A stretch of 64,000 nucleotides of DNA from Amycolatopsis lurida (lineage in GTDB: Bacteria > Actinomycetota > Actinomycetes > Mycobacteriales > Pseudonocardiaceae): the NCBI RefSeq assembly GCF_900105055.1, contig NZ_FNTA01000004.1, forward strand, positions 6,975,501 through 7,039,500. Reading direction: 5' to 3'. The position numbers were made by a program, and so were the translations under genes. Shown in pieces: positions 1 to 7,245 of this stretch. The notes beneath the pieces were generated by a model. That model was not told where the DNA came from. It was given only the letters and a program-made list of their open reading frames with translations, and made no database searches. Every line of letters starts with the position of its first letter. Positions within the stretch are counted from its first letter, which is position 1.

Positions 1-150
1 GCGGGCGAACGGGACGTCGACGTGGCGGAGATCCTGAACATCAGCGTGCGGACCGTGCGGTCCTACCTCGACCGGATCCGGGACAAGACCGGGGAACGGC
101 GGCGGGCCGGGTTCGTCCGCGTGGCGATCCGGGAAGGCCTGCTGCGGTAA
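1..150 (+). CDS. LuxR-type HTH regulator, C-terminal fragment
   Basis: This is the last 49 codons of a gene that begins before the window. The translation contains a helix-turn-helix of LuxR type: VAEILNISVRTVRSYLDRI, followed by the usual basic tail and a stop at 148-150. Such a domain closes NarL/FixJ response regulators and stand-alone LuxR regulators; the missing N-terminus would tell which. It converges on the SMP-30 gene, with a long palindrome between them. The family is fairly sure; the type of regulator is unknown. Confidence 0.7.
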   Translation, partial: AGERDVDVAEILNISVRTVRSYLDRIRDKTGERRRAGFVRVAIREGLLR

Positions 151-160
151 CCGCTTCGGG

Positions 161-208
161 CCTCGTGAGTGGTAAGGACGGTTCTAACCGTCCTTACCAC
201 TCACGAGG
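161..208. terminator. Long perfect palindrome, family 1 (bidirectional terminator-like)
   Basis: Two perfect 23-bp arms (161-183 and 186-208) are separated by 2 bp. The left arm begins CCTCGTGAGTGGTAAGGACG. The element sits between two convergent genes, and the stop codon of the minus-strand gene (201-203) lies inside the right arm. Near-identical or related elements occur at 52534-52579 and 28629-28682. Bidirectional termination is inferred from position and shape. Confidence 0.7.
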
Positions 209-1097
209 CTGGTCCCGAGAAATTCACCCGCAGCGTGTACACCGAGCTCGACGCGGTGATGAACAGGTCGTTCCGCCGCGGCCCGCCGAAGGTCAGGTTC
301 GAACACACCTCCGGCACCCGCAGCTTCCCGATCCGCGTGCCGTCGGGCGCGAAGCAGTGCAGGCCGTCGTGCGCGGCGGCCCAGACCCGGCCCGCGGCGT
401 CCACGCGCACGCCGTCGAAGCCGCCGGCGTCACATGTCGCGAAGACCTCGCCGCCGGAAAGCCGTCCCTTGTCCACGGAGAAAACCCTGATGTGGCTGGG
501 TTTCTGCCGCGTGTCCGCGATGTAGAGCAGCGACTCGTCGAGCGAGAACGCGAGCCCGTTCGGGCGCGAGAAATCCTCCGCGACGATCCGTACGGAACCG
601 TCCACCGGATCGACCCGGTAGACGTGGCAGGCGCCGATCTCGCTTTCCGCCTGATGGCCTTCGTAGTCGCTGTCGATGCCGTAACTCGGGTCGGTGAACC
701 AGATGGCGCCGTCCGAGGACTCGACGACATCGTTGGGGCTGTTGAACCTCTTGCCTTGATAGGTGTCCGCGAGAACGGTGGTCGTGCCGTCGTGTTCGGT
801 GCGTGTCACGCGGCGGCCGCCCTGTTCGCAGCTGACGAGCCTGCCCTGGCGGTCGACGGTGTGCCCGTTGTGGAAGCCGGCGGGCTCGCGGAACACGCCG
901 ACCGCGCCGGTGGTCTCGTCCCAGCGCAGGACCCGGTCGTTCGGGATGTCGCTGAACACCAGGTACCGGCCTGCCGGGAAATAGGCGGGCCCCTCGGTCC
1001 ACCGGCAGCCGGTGTGGATCCGCTGCATCCATTCGTCCCCGTTCACGCGGGCGAACCGCTCGTCGAGGACTTCGAAGTGCGCCTTGACCATGTCCAT
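201..1097 (-). CDS. SMP-30/gluconolactonase/LRE family protein
   Basis: This 298-aa protein has the six-bladed beta-propeller pattern of SMP-30/gluconolactonase enzymes. Visible signatures are RWTEGPAYF near the N-terminus, the NSPNDVV segment, and GAIWFTDPSYG followed by RPNGLAFS and GFDGVRVDAAG. Family members hydrolyse sugar lactones or related esters using a divalent metal bound by Glu, Asn and Asp residues; the EGP and SPND/PNG segments supply them. The substrate cannot be read from sequence. It is divergent from an Lrp/AsnC regulator 68 bp away, which may control it. No signal peptide is seen, so a cytoplasmic location is likely. Confidence 0.85.
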   Translation of the reverse strand: MDMVKAHFEVLDERFARVNGDEWMQRIHTGCRWTEGPAYFPAGRYLVFSDIPNDRVLRWDETTGAVGVFREPAGFHNGHTVDRQGRLVSCEQGGRRVTRTEHDGTTTVLADTYQGKRFNSPNDVVESSDGAIWFTDPSYGIDSDYEGHQAESEIGACHVYRVDPVDGSVRIVAEDFSRPNGLAFSLDESLLYIADTRQKPSHIRVFSVDKGRLSGGEVFATCDAGGFDGVRVDAAGRVWAAAHDGLHCFAPDGTRIGKLRVPEVCSNLTFGGPRRNDLFITASSSVYTLRVNFSGPAS

Positions 1098-1153
1098 GGA
1101 AACCCCAGTGCTCTGAATGAGATATTGCGATCATCATGAACCGCCGAACTTGA

Positions 1154-1159
1154 TATGGT
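1154..1159 (+). promoter_or_regulatory. -10 box of leaderless promoter for the Lrp/AsnC gene
   Basis: TATGGT is followed by 6 nt and the ATG at 1166, with no Shine-Dalgarno sequence. This is the spacing expected when transcription starts at the first base of the start codon. Confidence 0.5.
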
Positions 1160-1165
1160 CAACCT

Positions 1166-1654
1166 ATGGATGACGTAGATCGCATGCTGCTCACCGCGCT
1201 GCAGCAGGACGCGACTCAGGCGTACGCCGCGCTCGGCAAGGCGGTCGGTCTGTCCGCGGGCGCAGCGCACGAGCGGGTCCGCAAACTGCGCGAACAGGGC
1301 GTCATCCGGCGCACGACCGTCGACGTCGACCCCGCGGCGGTCGGGCGGGGCGTGATGGCGTTCGTGCTGGTCGAGGCGGGCTCGTGGATGGGCGACGCAC
1401 CGACCAAGGCCGCGCTGGAGGCGTTGCCGGAGGTCGTCGAGGCGCACATCATCGCGGGCCCGGCCTCGCTGCTGGTGAAGGTCCGCACGCCGACCACCGA
1501 GGAGCTGCAGGCGTCACTGCGCAGGCTGTACGCGATCGAGGGCGTCACCGGGACCCAGACGATCGTGGTGCTCGAATCCTTCTTCGAGCGATCTGTGGAC
1601 GCTACAGCCGACGGTTCGCCAGCACCCCCGTCGCCGCCCGCGCCTTCCCGCTGA
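1166..1654 (+). CDS. Lrp/AsnC family transcriptional regulator
   Basis: This 162-aa protein has an N-terminal winged HTH (MDDVDRMLLTALQQDATQAY, then LGKAVGLSAGAAHERVRKLREQGVI) and a C-terminal ligand-binding RAM domain (VVEAHIIAGPASLLVKVRT ... LYAIEGVTGTQTIVVLES). This is the normal Lrp/AsnC layout, with a slightly long Ala/Pro-rich tail. These regulators bind amino acids or other small molecules and often control the divergent neighbour, here the SMP-30 gene. The 3' end overlaps the convergent nitrilase-family gene by 53 bp, so the Pro-rich tail is encoded opposite that gene's C-terminus. Confidence 0.88.
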   Translation: MDDVDRMLLTALQQDATQAYAALGKAVGLSAGAAHERVRKLREQGVIRRTTVDVDPAAVGRGVMAFVLVEAGSWMGDAPTKAALEALPEVVEAHIIAGPASLLVKVRTPTTEELQASLRRLYAIEGVTGTQTIVVLESFFERSVDATADGSPAPPSPPAPSR

Positions 1655-2396
1655 CCGCCGGATCCACGTCGACGACCACGAGTTCCGGTCCGGCGCCCAG
1701 CTGGGTGTGGACGCGGCCGAAGCCGTCGGAGACCGTGGAGTAGCCGATCCCGGTGGGTGCCTTGGGGTTCACCGGGGTCGAGGTCGTGGCCGGATCAGCC
1801 TGCCCGCAACCCAGCACCCAGCAGCCGGAGTCGAGCGCGCGGGCGCGCACCAGGACCTCCCACTGCTCGCGTTTGCCCTCGCCCGCGCCCCACGACGTCG
1901 GCACGAGGACGATGTCGGCGCCGTCGTCGGCCAGCTTCCGGAACAGTTCGGGGAAGCGGATGTCGTAACAGGTCGCGACGCCGAACGTGGTCCCGTCGAC
2001 CTCGAAGGTGACAGGCGCGGTACCGGGCGCGACCGTGTCGGACTCCGCGAATCCGAAGGCGTCGTACAGATGGATCTTGTCGTAGCCGAAGTGATGCCCC
2101 GCGCCGGTGACGAGCAGGGTGTTGCTCACCCGTCCGTCGGGCGACGGCGTGAACATGCCCGCGACGACCACGACGCCGTGCTCTTCGGCGAGGGCGGCCA
2201 CAGCGGACGCCCACGGTCCGTCCAAAGGCTGCGCGACCGGCCCGAGCGGGATGCCGAAGCGCGCCATCGCCGCCTCCGGGAACACGACGATCCGGGCGCC
2301 TTCCCCCGCCGCGGCCGCCACGCCCTCGCGAATCAGCTTCAGGTTCGTCTCGGGATCCTCGGCGGCCGTGAGCTGGCACAACCCGATTCGCGGCAC
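1602..2396 (-). CDS. Carbon-nitrogen hydrolase (nitrilase superfamily)
   Basis: This 264-aa amidase-like enzyme has the Glu-Lys-Cys triad of the superfamily: Glu41 in VVFPEAAM, Lys107 in GYDKIHLYD and Cys143 in GVATCYDIRFPE. It most resembles the Nit1/Nit2-like omega-amidase or deaminated-glutathione amidase branch, but the substrate is unproven. The GTG start at 2396 was chosen because AAGGGAGG lies 5 nt upstream; the frame stays open much further 5' but only as a shadow of hisD. It is divergent from hisD and overlaps the convergent Lrp gene by 53 bp. Confidence 0.88.
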   Translation of the reverse strand: MPRIGLCQLTAAEDPETNLKLIREGVAAAAGEGARIVVFPEAAMARFGIPLGPVAQPLDGPWASAVAALAEEHGVVVVAGMFTPSPDGRVSNTLLVTGAGHHFGYDKIHLYDAFGFAESDTVAPGTAPVTFEVDGTTFGVATCYDIRFPELFRKLADDGADIVLVPTSWGAGEGKREQWEVLVRARALDSGCWVLGCGQADPATTSTPVNPKAPTGIGYSTVSDGFGRVHTQLGAGPELVVVDVDPAVSGKARAATGVLANRRL

Positions 2397-2468
2397 GGAG
2401 GCCTCCCTTATCGTGGGATCGCTGGTCACCACCCCAGTGTGCCTGCTCGGGGTGATCCGGCCACCTCG

Positions 2469-2474
2469 TACCCT
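2469..2474 (+). promoter_or_regulatory. -10 box of leaderless hisD promoter
   Basis: TACCCT ends 6 nt before the hisD ATG at 2481, and no Shine-Dalgarno is present. Confidence 0.5.
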
Positions 2475-2480
2475 TGACCC

Positions 2481-3806
2481 ATGCTGAACCGTACCGACCT
2501 GCGTGGACAGGTCCCGTCCGTTGCCGAGCTCAGGCGCACGCTCCCGCGTGCCGAGTACGACGTGGACGCGGCGCTGCATCACGTACGGCCGGTGGTCGAG
2601 GCGGTCCGCGATCGCGGCGTCGAGGCGGTTCTCGAGTACACCGAGAAGTTCGACAAGGTCCGCCCCGGCGGTGTCCGCGTGGCCGCCGCGGAGCTCACCA
2701 ACGCGCTCGCGAACCTCGATCCGGCCGTCCGCGAGGCGCTGGGGGAGTCCATCGCCCGCGCCCGCAAGGTCCACGGCGACCAGCGCCGCCAGGACGTCAC
2801 GACCGAGGTCGTCGACGGCGGCACCGTCACCGAGCGCTGGATCCCGGTCGAGCGCGTCGGGCTGTACGCGCCGGGCGGGCTCGCGGTGTACCCCTCGACC
2901 GTGGTGATGAACGTCGTCCCGGCGCAGATCGCCGGCGTCGGCACGCTCGTGGTGTGCTCGCCGCCGCAGGCCGCGTTCGGCGGGCTCCCGCACCCGACGA
3001 TCCTGGCCGCCGCCGAACTGCTCGGCGTCGACGAGGTCTGGGCCGTAGGCGGGGCGCAAGCCGTCGCGCTGCTCGCGTACGGCGGCACCGACACCGACGG
3101 CGCCACGCTGGAGCCGGTCGACGTCGTCACCGGGCCCGGCAACATCTATCTCACCGCGGCCAAGCGGCTGCTGCGTGGCATCATCGGCATCGACTCCGAG
3201 GCGGGCCCGACCGAGATCGCCATCCTCGCCGACGAGACCGCCGACCCGGTGCACGTCGCCGCCGACCTGATCAGCCAGGCCGAGCACGACCCGCTCGCCG
3301 CGAGCGTGCTGGTCACCACGTCCGAGGAGCTCGCGGACGCCGTCGACAAGGAGCTGACCGGCCGCGTCGCCGCCACCAAGCACTCCGAGCGCGTGACGGA
3401 GGCGTTGGGCGGCAAGCAGTCCGGCATCATTCTCGTGTCCACTATGGACGATGGTATCCGCGTCGTGGACGCGTACGCCGCGGAACACCTGGAGATCCAG
3501 ACCGCGGACGCGCCGTCGGTGGCGGCCCGCGTTCGCAACGCCGGCGCGATCTTCGTCGGGGCGTACGCGCCGGTCTCGCTCGGCGACTACTGCGCCGGGT
3601 CGAACCACGTGCTGCCCACCGGTGGCTTCGCGCGGCACTCGTCCGGGCTCTCGGTGCAGAGCTTCCTCAAGGGTGTGCACGTCGTGGACTACAGCCAGGA
3701 CGCGCTGCGCGAGATCGCCGGCCGCGTCGTCGCGCTGGCGAACGCCGAAGACCTGCCCGCGCACGGCGAGGCGATCACGGCGCGGTTCGAAGGGGGGCGC
3801 GCATGA
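2481..3806 (+). CDS. hisD: Histidinol dehydrogenase
   Basis: This 441-aa enzyme carries out the last two steps of histidine synthesis: NAD-dependent four-electron oxidation of L-histidinol to L-histidine, with zinc. Family signatures are visible: VERVGLYAPGG, WAVGGAQAVALLAYG, DVVTGPGNIYLTAAKR, IDSEAGPTEI, LISQAEHDP with zinc and catalytic residues, and GDYCAGSNHVLPTGG near the C-terminus. It is the first gene of hisDCB, with a 4-bp ATGA overlap to hisC that implies translational coupling. The operon appears leaderless at its start. Confidence 0.98.
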   Translation: MLNRTDLRGQVPSVAELRRTLPRAEYDVDAALHHVRPVVEAVRDRGVEAVLEYTEKFDKVRPGGVRVAAAELTNALANLDPAVREALGESIARARKVHGDQRRQDVTTEVVDGGTVTERWIPVERVGLYAPGGLAVYPSTVVMNVVPAQIAGVGTLVVCSPPQAAFGGLPHPTILAAAELLGVDEVWAVGGAQAVALLAYGGTDTDGATLEPVDVVTGPGNIYLTAAKRLLRGIIGIDSEAGPTEIAILADETADPVHVAADLISQAEHDPLAASVLVTTSEELADAVDKELTGRVAATKHSERVTEALGGKQSGIILVSTMDDGIRVVDAYAAEHLEIQTADAPSVAARVRNAGAIFVGAYAPVSLGDYCAGSNHVLPTGGFARHSSGLSVQSFLKGVHVVDYSQDALREIAGRVVALANAEDLPAHGEAITARFEGGRA

Positions 3807-4903
3807 CCATCGGCGAGGACGTCACGCTCGGCTCGCTCCCGCTGCGGGAGGACCTGCGGGGCAAGACCCCGTACGGCGCGCCGCAGCTCGACGTGCCGAT
3901 CCGGCTCAACACCAACGAAAACCCGTACCCGCCACCGGACGCGCTGGTCGCCGACGTCGCCGAGGCCGTCCGCGCCGAAGCCGCTTCGCTGCACCGCTAC
4001 CCGGATCGTGACGCCGTCGCGCTGCGCCAGGACCTGGCGGACTACCTCGCGGTGTCCACCGGCGTGCTCGTGTCGGAGTCGAACGTGTGGGCCGCCAACG
4101 GGTCCAACGAGATCCTGCAGCAGATCCTGCAGGCCTTCGGCGGTCCCGGCCGCTCGGCGCTGGGTTTCGAGCCGTCGTACTCGATGCACCCGATCATCTC
4201 GGCGGGCACCCGCACCGACTGGCTGCCGGTGCCGCGCCGCGACGATTTCACGCTCGACACCGAGAAGGCGGCCGCGCTGGTGCGCGAACGCCGTCCGGAC
4301 ATCGTGTTCGTGACCAGCCCGAACAACCCGACCGGCGGGTCGATCCCGTTCGACGAGCTGCGCGGGCTGCTCGAAGCGGCGCCGGGCATCGTGGTGGTCG
4401 ACGAGGCGTACGCGGAGTTCTCGTCGCAGCCGAGCGCCGTCGAGCTTCTCGAGGAGTACCCGGCGAAGCTGATCGTGTCGCGCACGATGAGCAAGGCGTT
4501 CGCCTTCGCGGGCGGGCGGCTCGGCTACCTGGCGGCCGCGCCCGCGATCGTCGACGCGTTGCAGCTGGTGCGGCTGCCGTACCACCTCTCGAAGCTCACG
4601 CAGGCCGCCGCGCGCGCCGCGCTACGGCACGCGGACGCCACCCTCGCCTCGGTCGCCAAACTCGCGGCCGAACGCGACCGTGTGGTGGAAGCGTTGCTGG
4701 GCTTGGGATTCACGCCGGTCCCGAGCGACGCGAACTTCGTCCTCTTCGGACGGTTCGCGGACGCGCCCGCGACCTGGCAGTCCTATTTGGACAACGGTGT
4801 GCTGATCAGGGACGTCGGCATCGAAGGGCACCTGCGGGTGACCATCGGGACGCCGGAAGAGAACGACGCCTTTCTCGAGGCCAGCAAGGAGGTGCCGCGA
4901 TGA
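3803..4903 (+). CDS. hisC: Histidinol-phosphate aminotransferase
   Basis: This 366-aa PLP-dependent class I/II aminotransferase converts imidazole acetol phosphate and glutamate to histidinol phosphate. It shows RLNTNENPYPPP near the N-terminus, NGSNEILQQI, TSPNNPTGG, VVDEAYAEF and the PLP lysine in SRTMSKAFAFAGGRLGYL. Start and stop overlap its neighbours by ATGA on both sides, so hisD, hisC and hisB should be translated together. Length and motifs are normal for HisC. Confidence 0.97.
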   Translation: MTIGEDVTLGSLPLREDLRGKTPYGAPQLDVPIRLNTNENPYPPPDALVADVAEAVRAEAASLHRYPDRDAVALRQDLADYLAVSTGVLVSESNVWAANGSNEILQQILQAFGGPGRSALGFEPSYSMHPIISAGTRTDWLPVPRRDDFTLDTEKAAALVRERRPDIVFVTSPNNPTGGSIPFDELRGLLEAAPGIVVVDEAYAEFSSQPSAVELLEEYPAKLIVSRTMSKAFAFAGGRLGYLAAAPAIVDALQLVRLPYHLSKLTQAAARAALRHADATLASVAKLAAERDRVVEALLGLGFTPVPSDANFVLFGRFADAPATWQSYLDNGVLIRDVGIEGHLRVTIGTPEENDAFLEASKEVPR

Positions 4904-5499
4904 GTCGCGTCGGCAAGGTGGATCGCACCACCAGGGAATCGTCCATTTCGGTCCAGCTCGACCTGGACGGCACGGGGCAGGTGGAGATCGACACCGGTGT
5001 CCCGTTCTACGACCACATGCTCACCGCGTTCGGCGTGCACGGCTCGCTCGACCTCAAGGTGCAGGCGACCGGTGACGTGCACATCGACGCGCACCACACC
5101 GTCGAGGACACCGCGATCGTGCTCGGCCAGGCGCTGCGGCAGGCGCTCGGCGACAAGAGCGGCATCCGCCGCTTCGGCGACGCGTGGATCCCGATGGACG
5201 AGACCCTCGCGCACGCCGCGATCGACGTCTCCGGGCGCCCGTACTGCGTGCACCTCGGCGAGCCGGAGCAGTTCAACAGCTTCACCATCGGCGGGAACTA
5301 CCCGTTCGTGCTGACGCGGCACGTGTTCGACTCGCTGTCGTTCCACGCGCAGATCGCGCTGCACGTGCGGGTGCTGCACGGCCGCGACCCGCACCACATC
5401 GCGGAGGCCGAGTACAAGGCCGTCGCGCGTGCGCTGCGCGCCGCCACCGAGCCGGACCCGCGGGCGGGCGGCATCCCGTCGACGAAGGGCGTCCTCTAA
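4900..5499 (+). CDS. hisB: Imidazoleglycerol-phosphate dehydratase
   Basis: This 199-aa monofunctional HisB dehydrates imidazole glycerol phosphate to imidazole acetol phosphate. The manganese-binding HHTVED and HHIAEAEYKAVARALR motifs are present, with DTGVPFYDHML at the N-terminal side. There is no phosphatase domain, as usual outside enterobacteria. It is the last gene of hisDCB. In many actinobacteria hisH follows directly, but here hisH lies 12.9 kb away behind an accessory insert. Confidence 0.97.
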   Translation: MSRVGKVDRTTRESSISVQLDLDGTGQVEIDTGVPFYDHMLTAFGVHGSLDLKVQATGDVHIDAHHTVEDTAIVLGQALRQALGDKSGIRRFGDAWIPMDETLAHAAIDVSGRPYCVHLGEPEQFNSFTIGGNYPFVLTRHVFDSLSFHAQIALHVRVLHGRDPHHIAEAEYKAVARALRAATEPDPRAGGIPSTKGVL

Positions 5500-5508
5500 C
5501 TCTCGCAA

Positions 5509-6108
5509 TCAGTCACCTGGATGCGCGAATGTCGCATCCAGGTGACGAATTGCGTTGTAGGTGTTGAGGAGAACGCCGGACGGGGTCGCGGTGGTGCCGA
5601 CGAACCCCAAGGAGCACGCCGGGGTTCCGTCGGCGAAGAAACGCTTGCCTGTGCCCAAAAGGAGCGGGTAGACGGCCAGCACGACTTCGTCCGCGAGCCC
5701 GTTTTCGAGCAGCGTCGACGTCAGTGTGGAGCTGCCCGAGAGGATGAGGTCCGGGCCCTCCTGTGCCTTGATGTGGCGAACGCCTTCGACGAGGTCCGGG
5801 CCGACACCCTCGAACGGGCCCCATTTCAGGCTTTCCGGCCGATGGGTGACGACATATTTCGTCGCCGCCTTGAGCCGGTCCGCGAGCGGGTCGCTCGGCG
5901 CGTCCGGCCAGTACTCCGACCAGAGCTCGTACGTGCGACGGCCGAGCAGCAGGTCGAAGCTTTCGGGATGCGCGGCCATGACGGCCTCCCGGCCTTCGGG
6001 TGTCCGGTAGGGCATGTTCCAGCCGCCGTACGGGAAGCCGTTCCCGTCTTCGGAATGCTGGATCACGCCGTCGAGCGAGATGTGTTCGATGATCTTGAGT
6101 CTTCTCAT
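5509..6108 (-). CDS. Dihydrofolate reductase family (RibD C-terminal-like) protein
   Basis: This 199-aa protein has the RibD_C/DHFR-like fold pattern: KIIEHISLDGVI at the N-terminus, FDLLLGRRTYELWSEYWP, KYVVTHRPESLKWGPFEG and DLILSGSSTLTSTLLENGLADE. Family members are NADPH-dependent reductases of mostly unknown substrate. It is the third gene of an ArsR-SRPBCC-RibD-like operon in which each start overlaps the previous stop by ATGA. That linkage is common in actinobacteria. If the preceding SRPBCC gene is truly interrupted, translation of this gene may be reduced. Confidence 0.85.
   Translation of the reverse strand: MRRLKIIEHISLDGVIQHSEDGNGFPYGGWNMPYRTPEGREAVMAAHPESFDLLLGRRTYELWSEYWPDAPSDPLADRLKAATKYVVTHRPESLKWGPFEGVGPDLVEGVRHIKAQEGPDLILSGSSTLTSTLLENGLADEVVLAVYPLLLGTGKRFFADGTPACSLGFVGTTATPSGVLLNTYNAIRHLDATFAHPGD
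5512..5546. terminator. Bidirectional terminator hairpin after hisB
   Basis: Perfect 14-bp arms (5512-5525, 5533-5546; GTCACCTGGATGCG) enclose a 7-nt loop. It lies between convergent hisB and the RibD-like gene and overlaps the last codons of the latter. Confidence 0.7.
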
Positions 6109-6584
6109 TTCGTCTCCAGCAGTGCGTCGAGTTGGGGCATCGCGGCGCGGAAGCCCTCTTCCATCCCGGGGATCGTCTTCTCCATGGCTTCGACGCTGGA
6201 AAAGTGCGTCACATGGATCATCCGCGACCCGGTGGGCGTCGCCTCGAAGGTGAAGGTCATCGAGGTGGGCATGTTCTCGTCGTCGGCGTTGTCCTCGCCG
6301 TCTTCCGCCTCGAACGAGTCGATGGGGTTCACCGAGGTGAACTTCCAGGAATTGGCCCATTTCTCGCCGTTCGGCCCGGACAGGTAGTACTCGGCGCGGC
6401 CGCCCGCCCGGAAATCGTGATGGGTGAACGTGGCGGGCGCGAACGGTGGTCCCCAGAAGCGCTCTAACTGCCTTGGATCCTACCAAGCCGCCCAAAGCCG
6501 CTCTTGCGGAACGGGAAAGTCCGCCACGACGGTGAGACTGAGCTTTTCGGGCTCCTTGGTGACCGAGGTGATCGGCATCGTCAT
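6105..6584 (-). pseudogene. SRPBCC (AHSA1-like) protein interrupted by in-frame TAG
   Basis: Reading from ATG at 6584, 34 codons (ending PQERLWAAW) are followed by TAG at 6480-6482. The same frame then continues without another stop to 6105: DPRQLERFWGPP, later WKFTSVNPIDSF, ending PQLDALLETK. Together the parts make a normal, roughly 159-residue SRPBCC/AHSA1 domain (a lipid or hydrophobic ligand-binding fold), so a single nonsense codon breaks an otherwise intact gene. The codons just after the stop (GAT CCA AGG CAG TTA) are also unlike the genome's usual choice. ATGA overlaps link it to ArsR upstream and the RibD-like gene downstream. Sequencing error or stop readthrough cannot be excluded. 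Confidence 0.75.
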
Positions 6585-6919
6585 TCCCCTTCCCGGAGGA
6601 CATCGTCGAGCTGCGCCACACGCTGGCGCCAAAGAACTTCGTAGGAGTCGAGAAGCTCGGTGGCGCGCTGGAGCCGCTCGCGGTCGGTCGAGACCAGCTG
6701 TTCGCGGCCGTTGGCGCGTTTCCGGACCAGGCCCGCGCGCTGGAGCACGGCGACGTGTTTCTGCACGGCGGCGAAGCTCATCTCGTACTGCGCGGCGAGA
6801 TCGGAGACCGACGGCGTTTCCGTGATCGCCCGCGCCAGGATGTCTCGGCGCGTGCCGTCGGCCAAGGCGCGGAAGAGCCGGTTGAGCGACTCCTCGCTCT
6901 CCCCTCGAAGTACAACCAT
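6581..6919 (-). CDS. ArsR family transcriptional regulator
   Basis: This 112-aa winged-helix repressor reads LNRLFRALADGTRRDILARAI, then VSDLAAQYEMSFAAVQKHVAVLQRAGLV. No metal-binding CxC motif is seen, as in the SRPBCC-linked ArsR subfamily. The ATG at 6919 is chosen because homology starts there and a palindromic operator covers it; an in-frame upstream GTG at 7024 gives a non-conserved Arg-rich extension. It leads the operon with the interrupted SRPBCC gene and the RibD-like gene and probably represses it. Confidence 0.87.
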   Translation of the reverse strand: MVVLRGESEESLNRLFRALADGTRRDILARAITETPSVSDLAAQYEMSFAAVQKHVAVLQRAGLVRKRANGREQLVSTDRERLQRATELLDSYEVLWRQRVAQLDDVLREGE

Positions 6920-6929
6920 GTGGTTGTAC
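6910..6929. promoter_or_regulatory. Palindromic ArsR operator over its own start codon
   Basis: GTACAACCA-TG-TGGTTGTAC has perfect 9-bp arms with a 2-nt spacer. It contains the ArsR start codon (6917-6919) and abuts a possible -10 box TAACGT (minus strand, 6928-6933). The ACAACCA/TGGTTGT half-sites resemble operators of SRPBCC-linked ArsR repressors. This implies autoregulation with near-leaderless transcription. Confidence 0.65.
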
Positions 6930-7007
6930 GTTAGCCGCGTCCGGTCACGAGGGTAAGGTGCGGGCCCGGCGCGGTCGTGGCGGCGGAGGTGTGGCAGGGT
7001 GGCGGTC

Positions 7008-7163
7008 GTGAGTAACACGACCATCGCTGTGCTGCTGTTCGCGCTCGGCGGCTTCCTGATCGGCGGCGTCTACGCGACCTGGAAGAGCGTCAAGTTCATG
7101 GCCGTCGTGCTGGGTATCGGCGCGGTGCTGGCGATCGGCGGCGCCATCGCCTGGCTGGCCTGA
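7008..7163 (+). CDS. Small membrane protein (51 aa)
   Basis: A GTG-started frame encodes 51 residues, nearly all hydrophobic. There are two likely membrane helices (IAVLLFALGGFLIGGVYATW and FMAVVLGIGAVLAIGGAIAW) joined by a short basic loop (KSVK). GGAGG stands about 20 nt upstream, so the ribosome site is not ideal. No function is recognised. It is divergent from the ArsR operon and convergent with the MMPL gene across a long palindrome. Codon use (G/C in third positions) supports real coding. Confidence 0.6.
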   Translation: MSNTTIAVLLFALGGFLIGGVYATWKSVKFMAVVLGIGAVLAIGGAIAWLA

Positions 7164-7186
7164 CCGCCGCACGCTTCTCTGACCGG

Positions 7187-7243
7187 AGTACGTGAAGGCC
7201 CCCTTCACTGCGTCTAGCGCAGTGAAGGGGGCCTTCACGTACT
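7187..7243. terminator. Long perfect palindrome, family 2 (bidirectional terminator-like)
   Basis: Perfect 26-bp arms (7187-7212, 7218-7243) surround a 5-nt loop. The core is GTGAAGGCCCCCTTCAC. It lies between the convergent small membrane protein and MMPL genes. Related copies are at 34705-34759 and 61719-61756, with a decayed form at 22153-22190. Confidence 0.75.
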
Positions 7244-7245
7244 TG

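Noticed and set aside
165..1139. Long plus-strand open frame opposite the SMP-30 gene
   Set aside because: It is an antisense shadow of a well-supported family gene, starts inside a palindrome and shows no domain.
2397..3764. Upstream extension of the nitrilase-family frame
   Set aside because: It runs antisense through hisD; the ribosome site and homology place the start at 2396.
6105..6332. Separate short gene made of the SRPBCC C-terminal half
   Set aside because: It lacks a ribosome site and is simply the remainder of the interrupted frame beginning at 6584.
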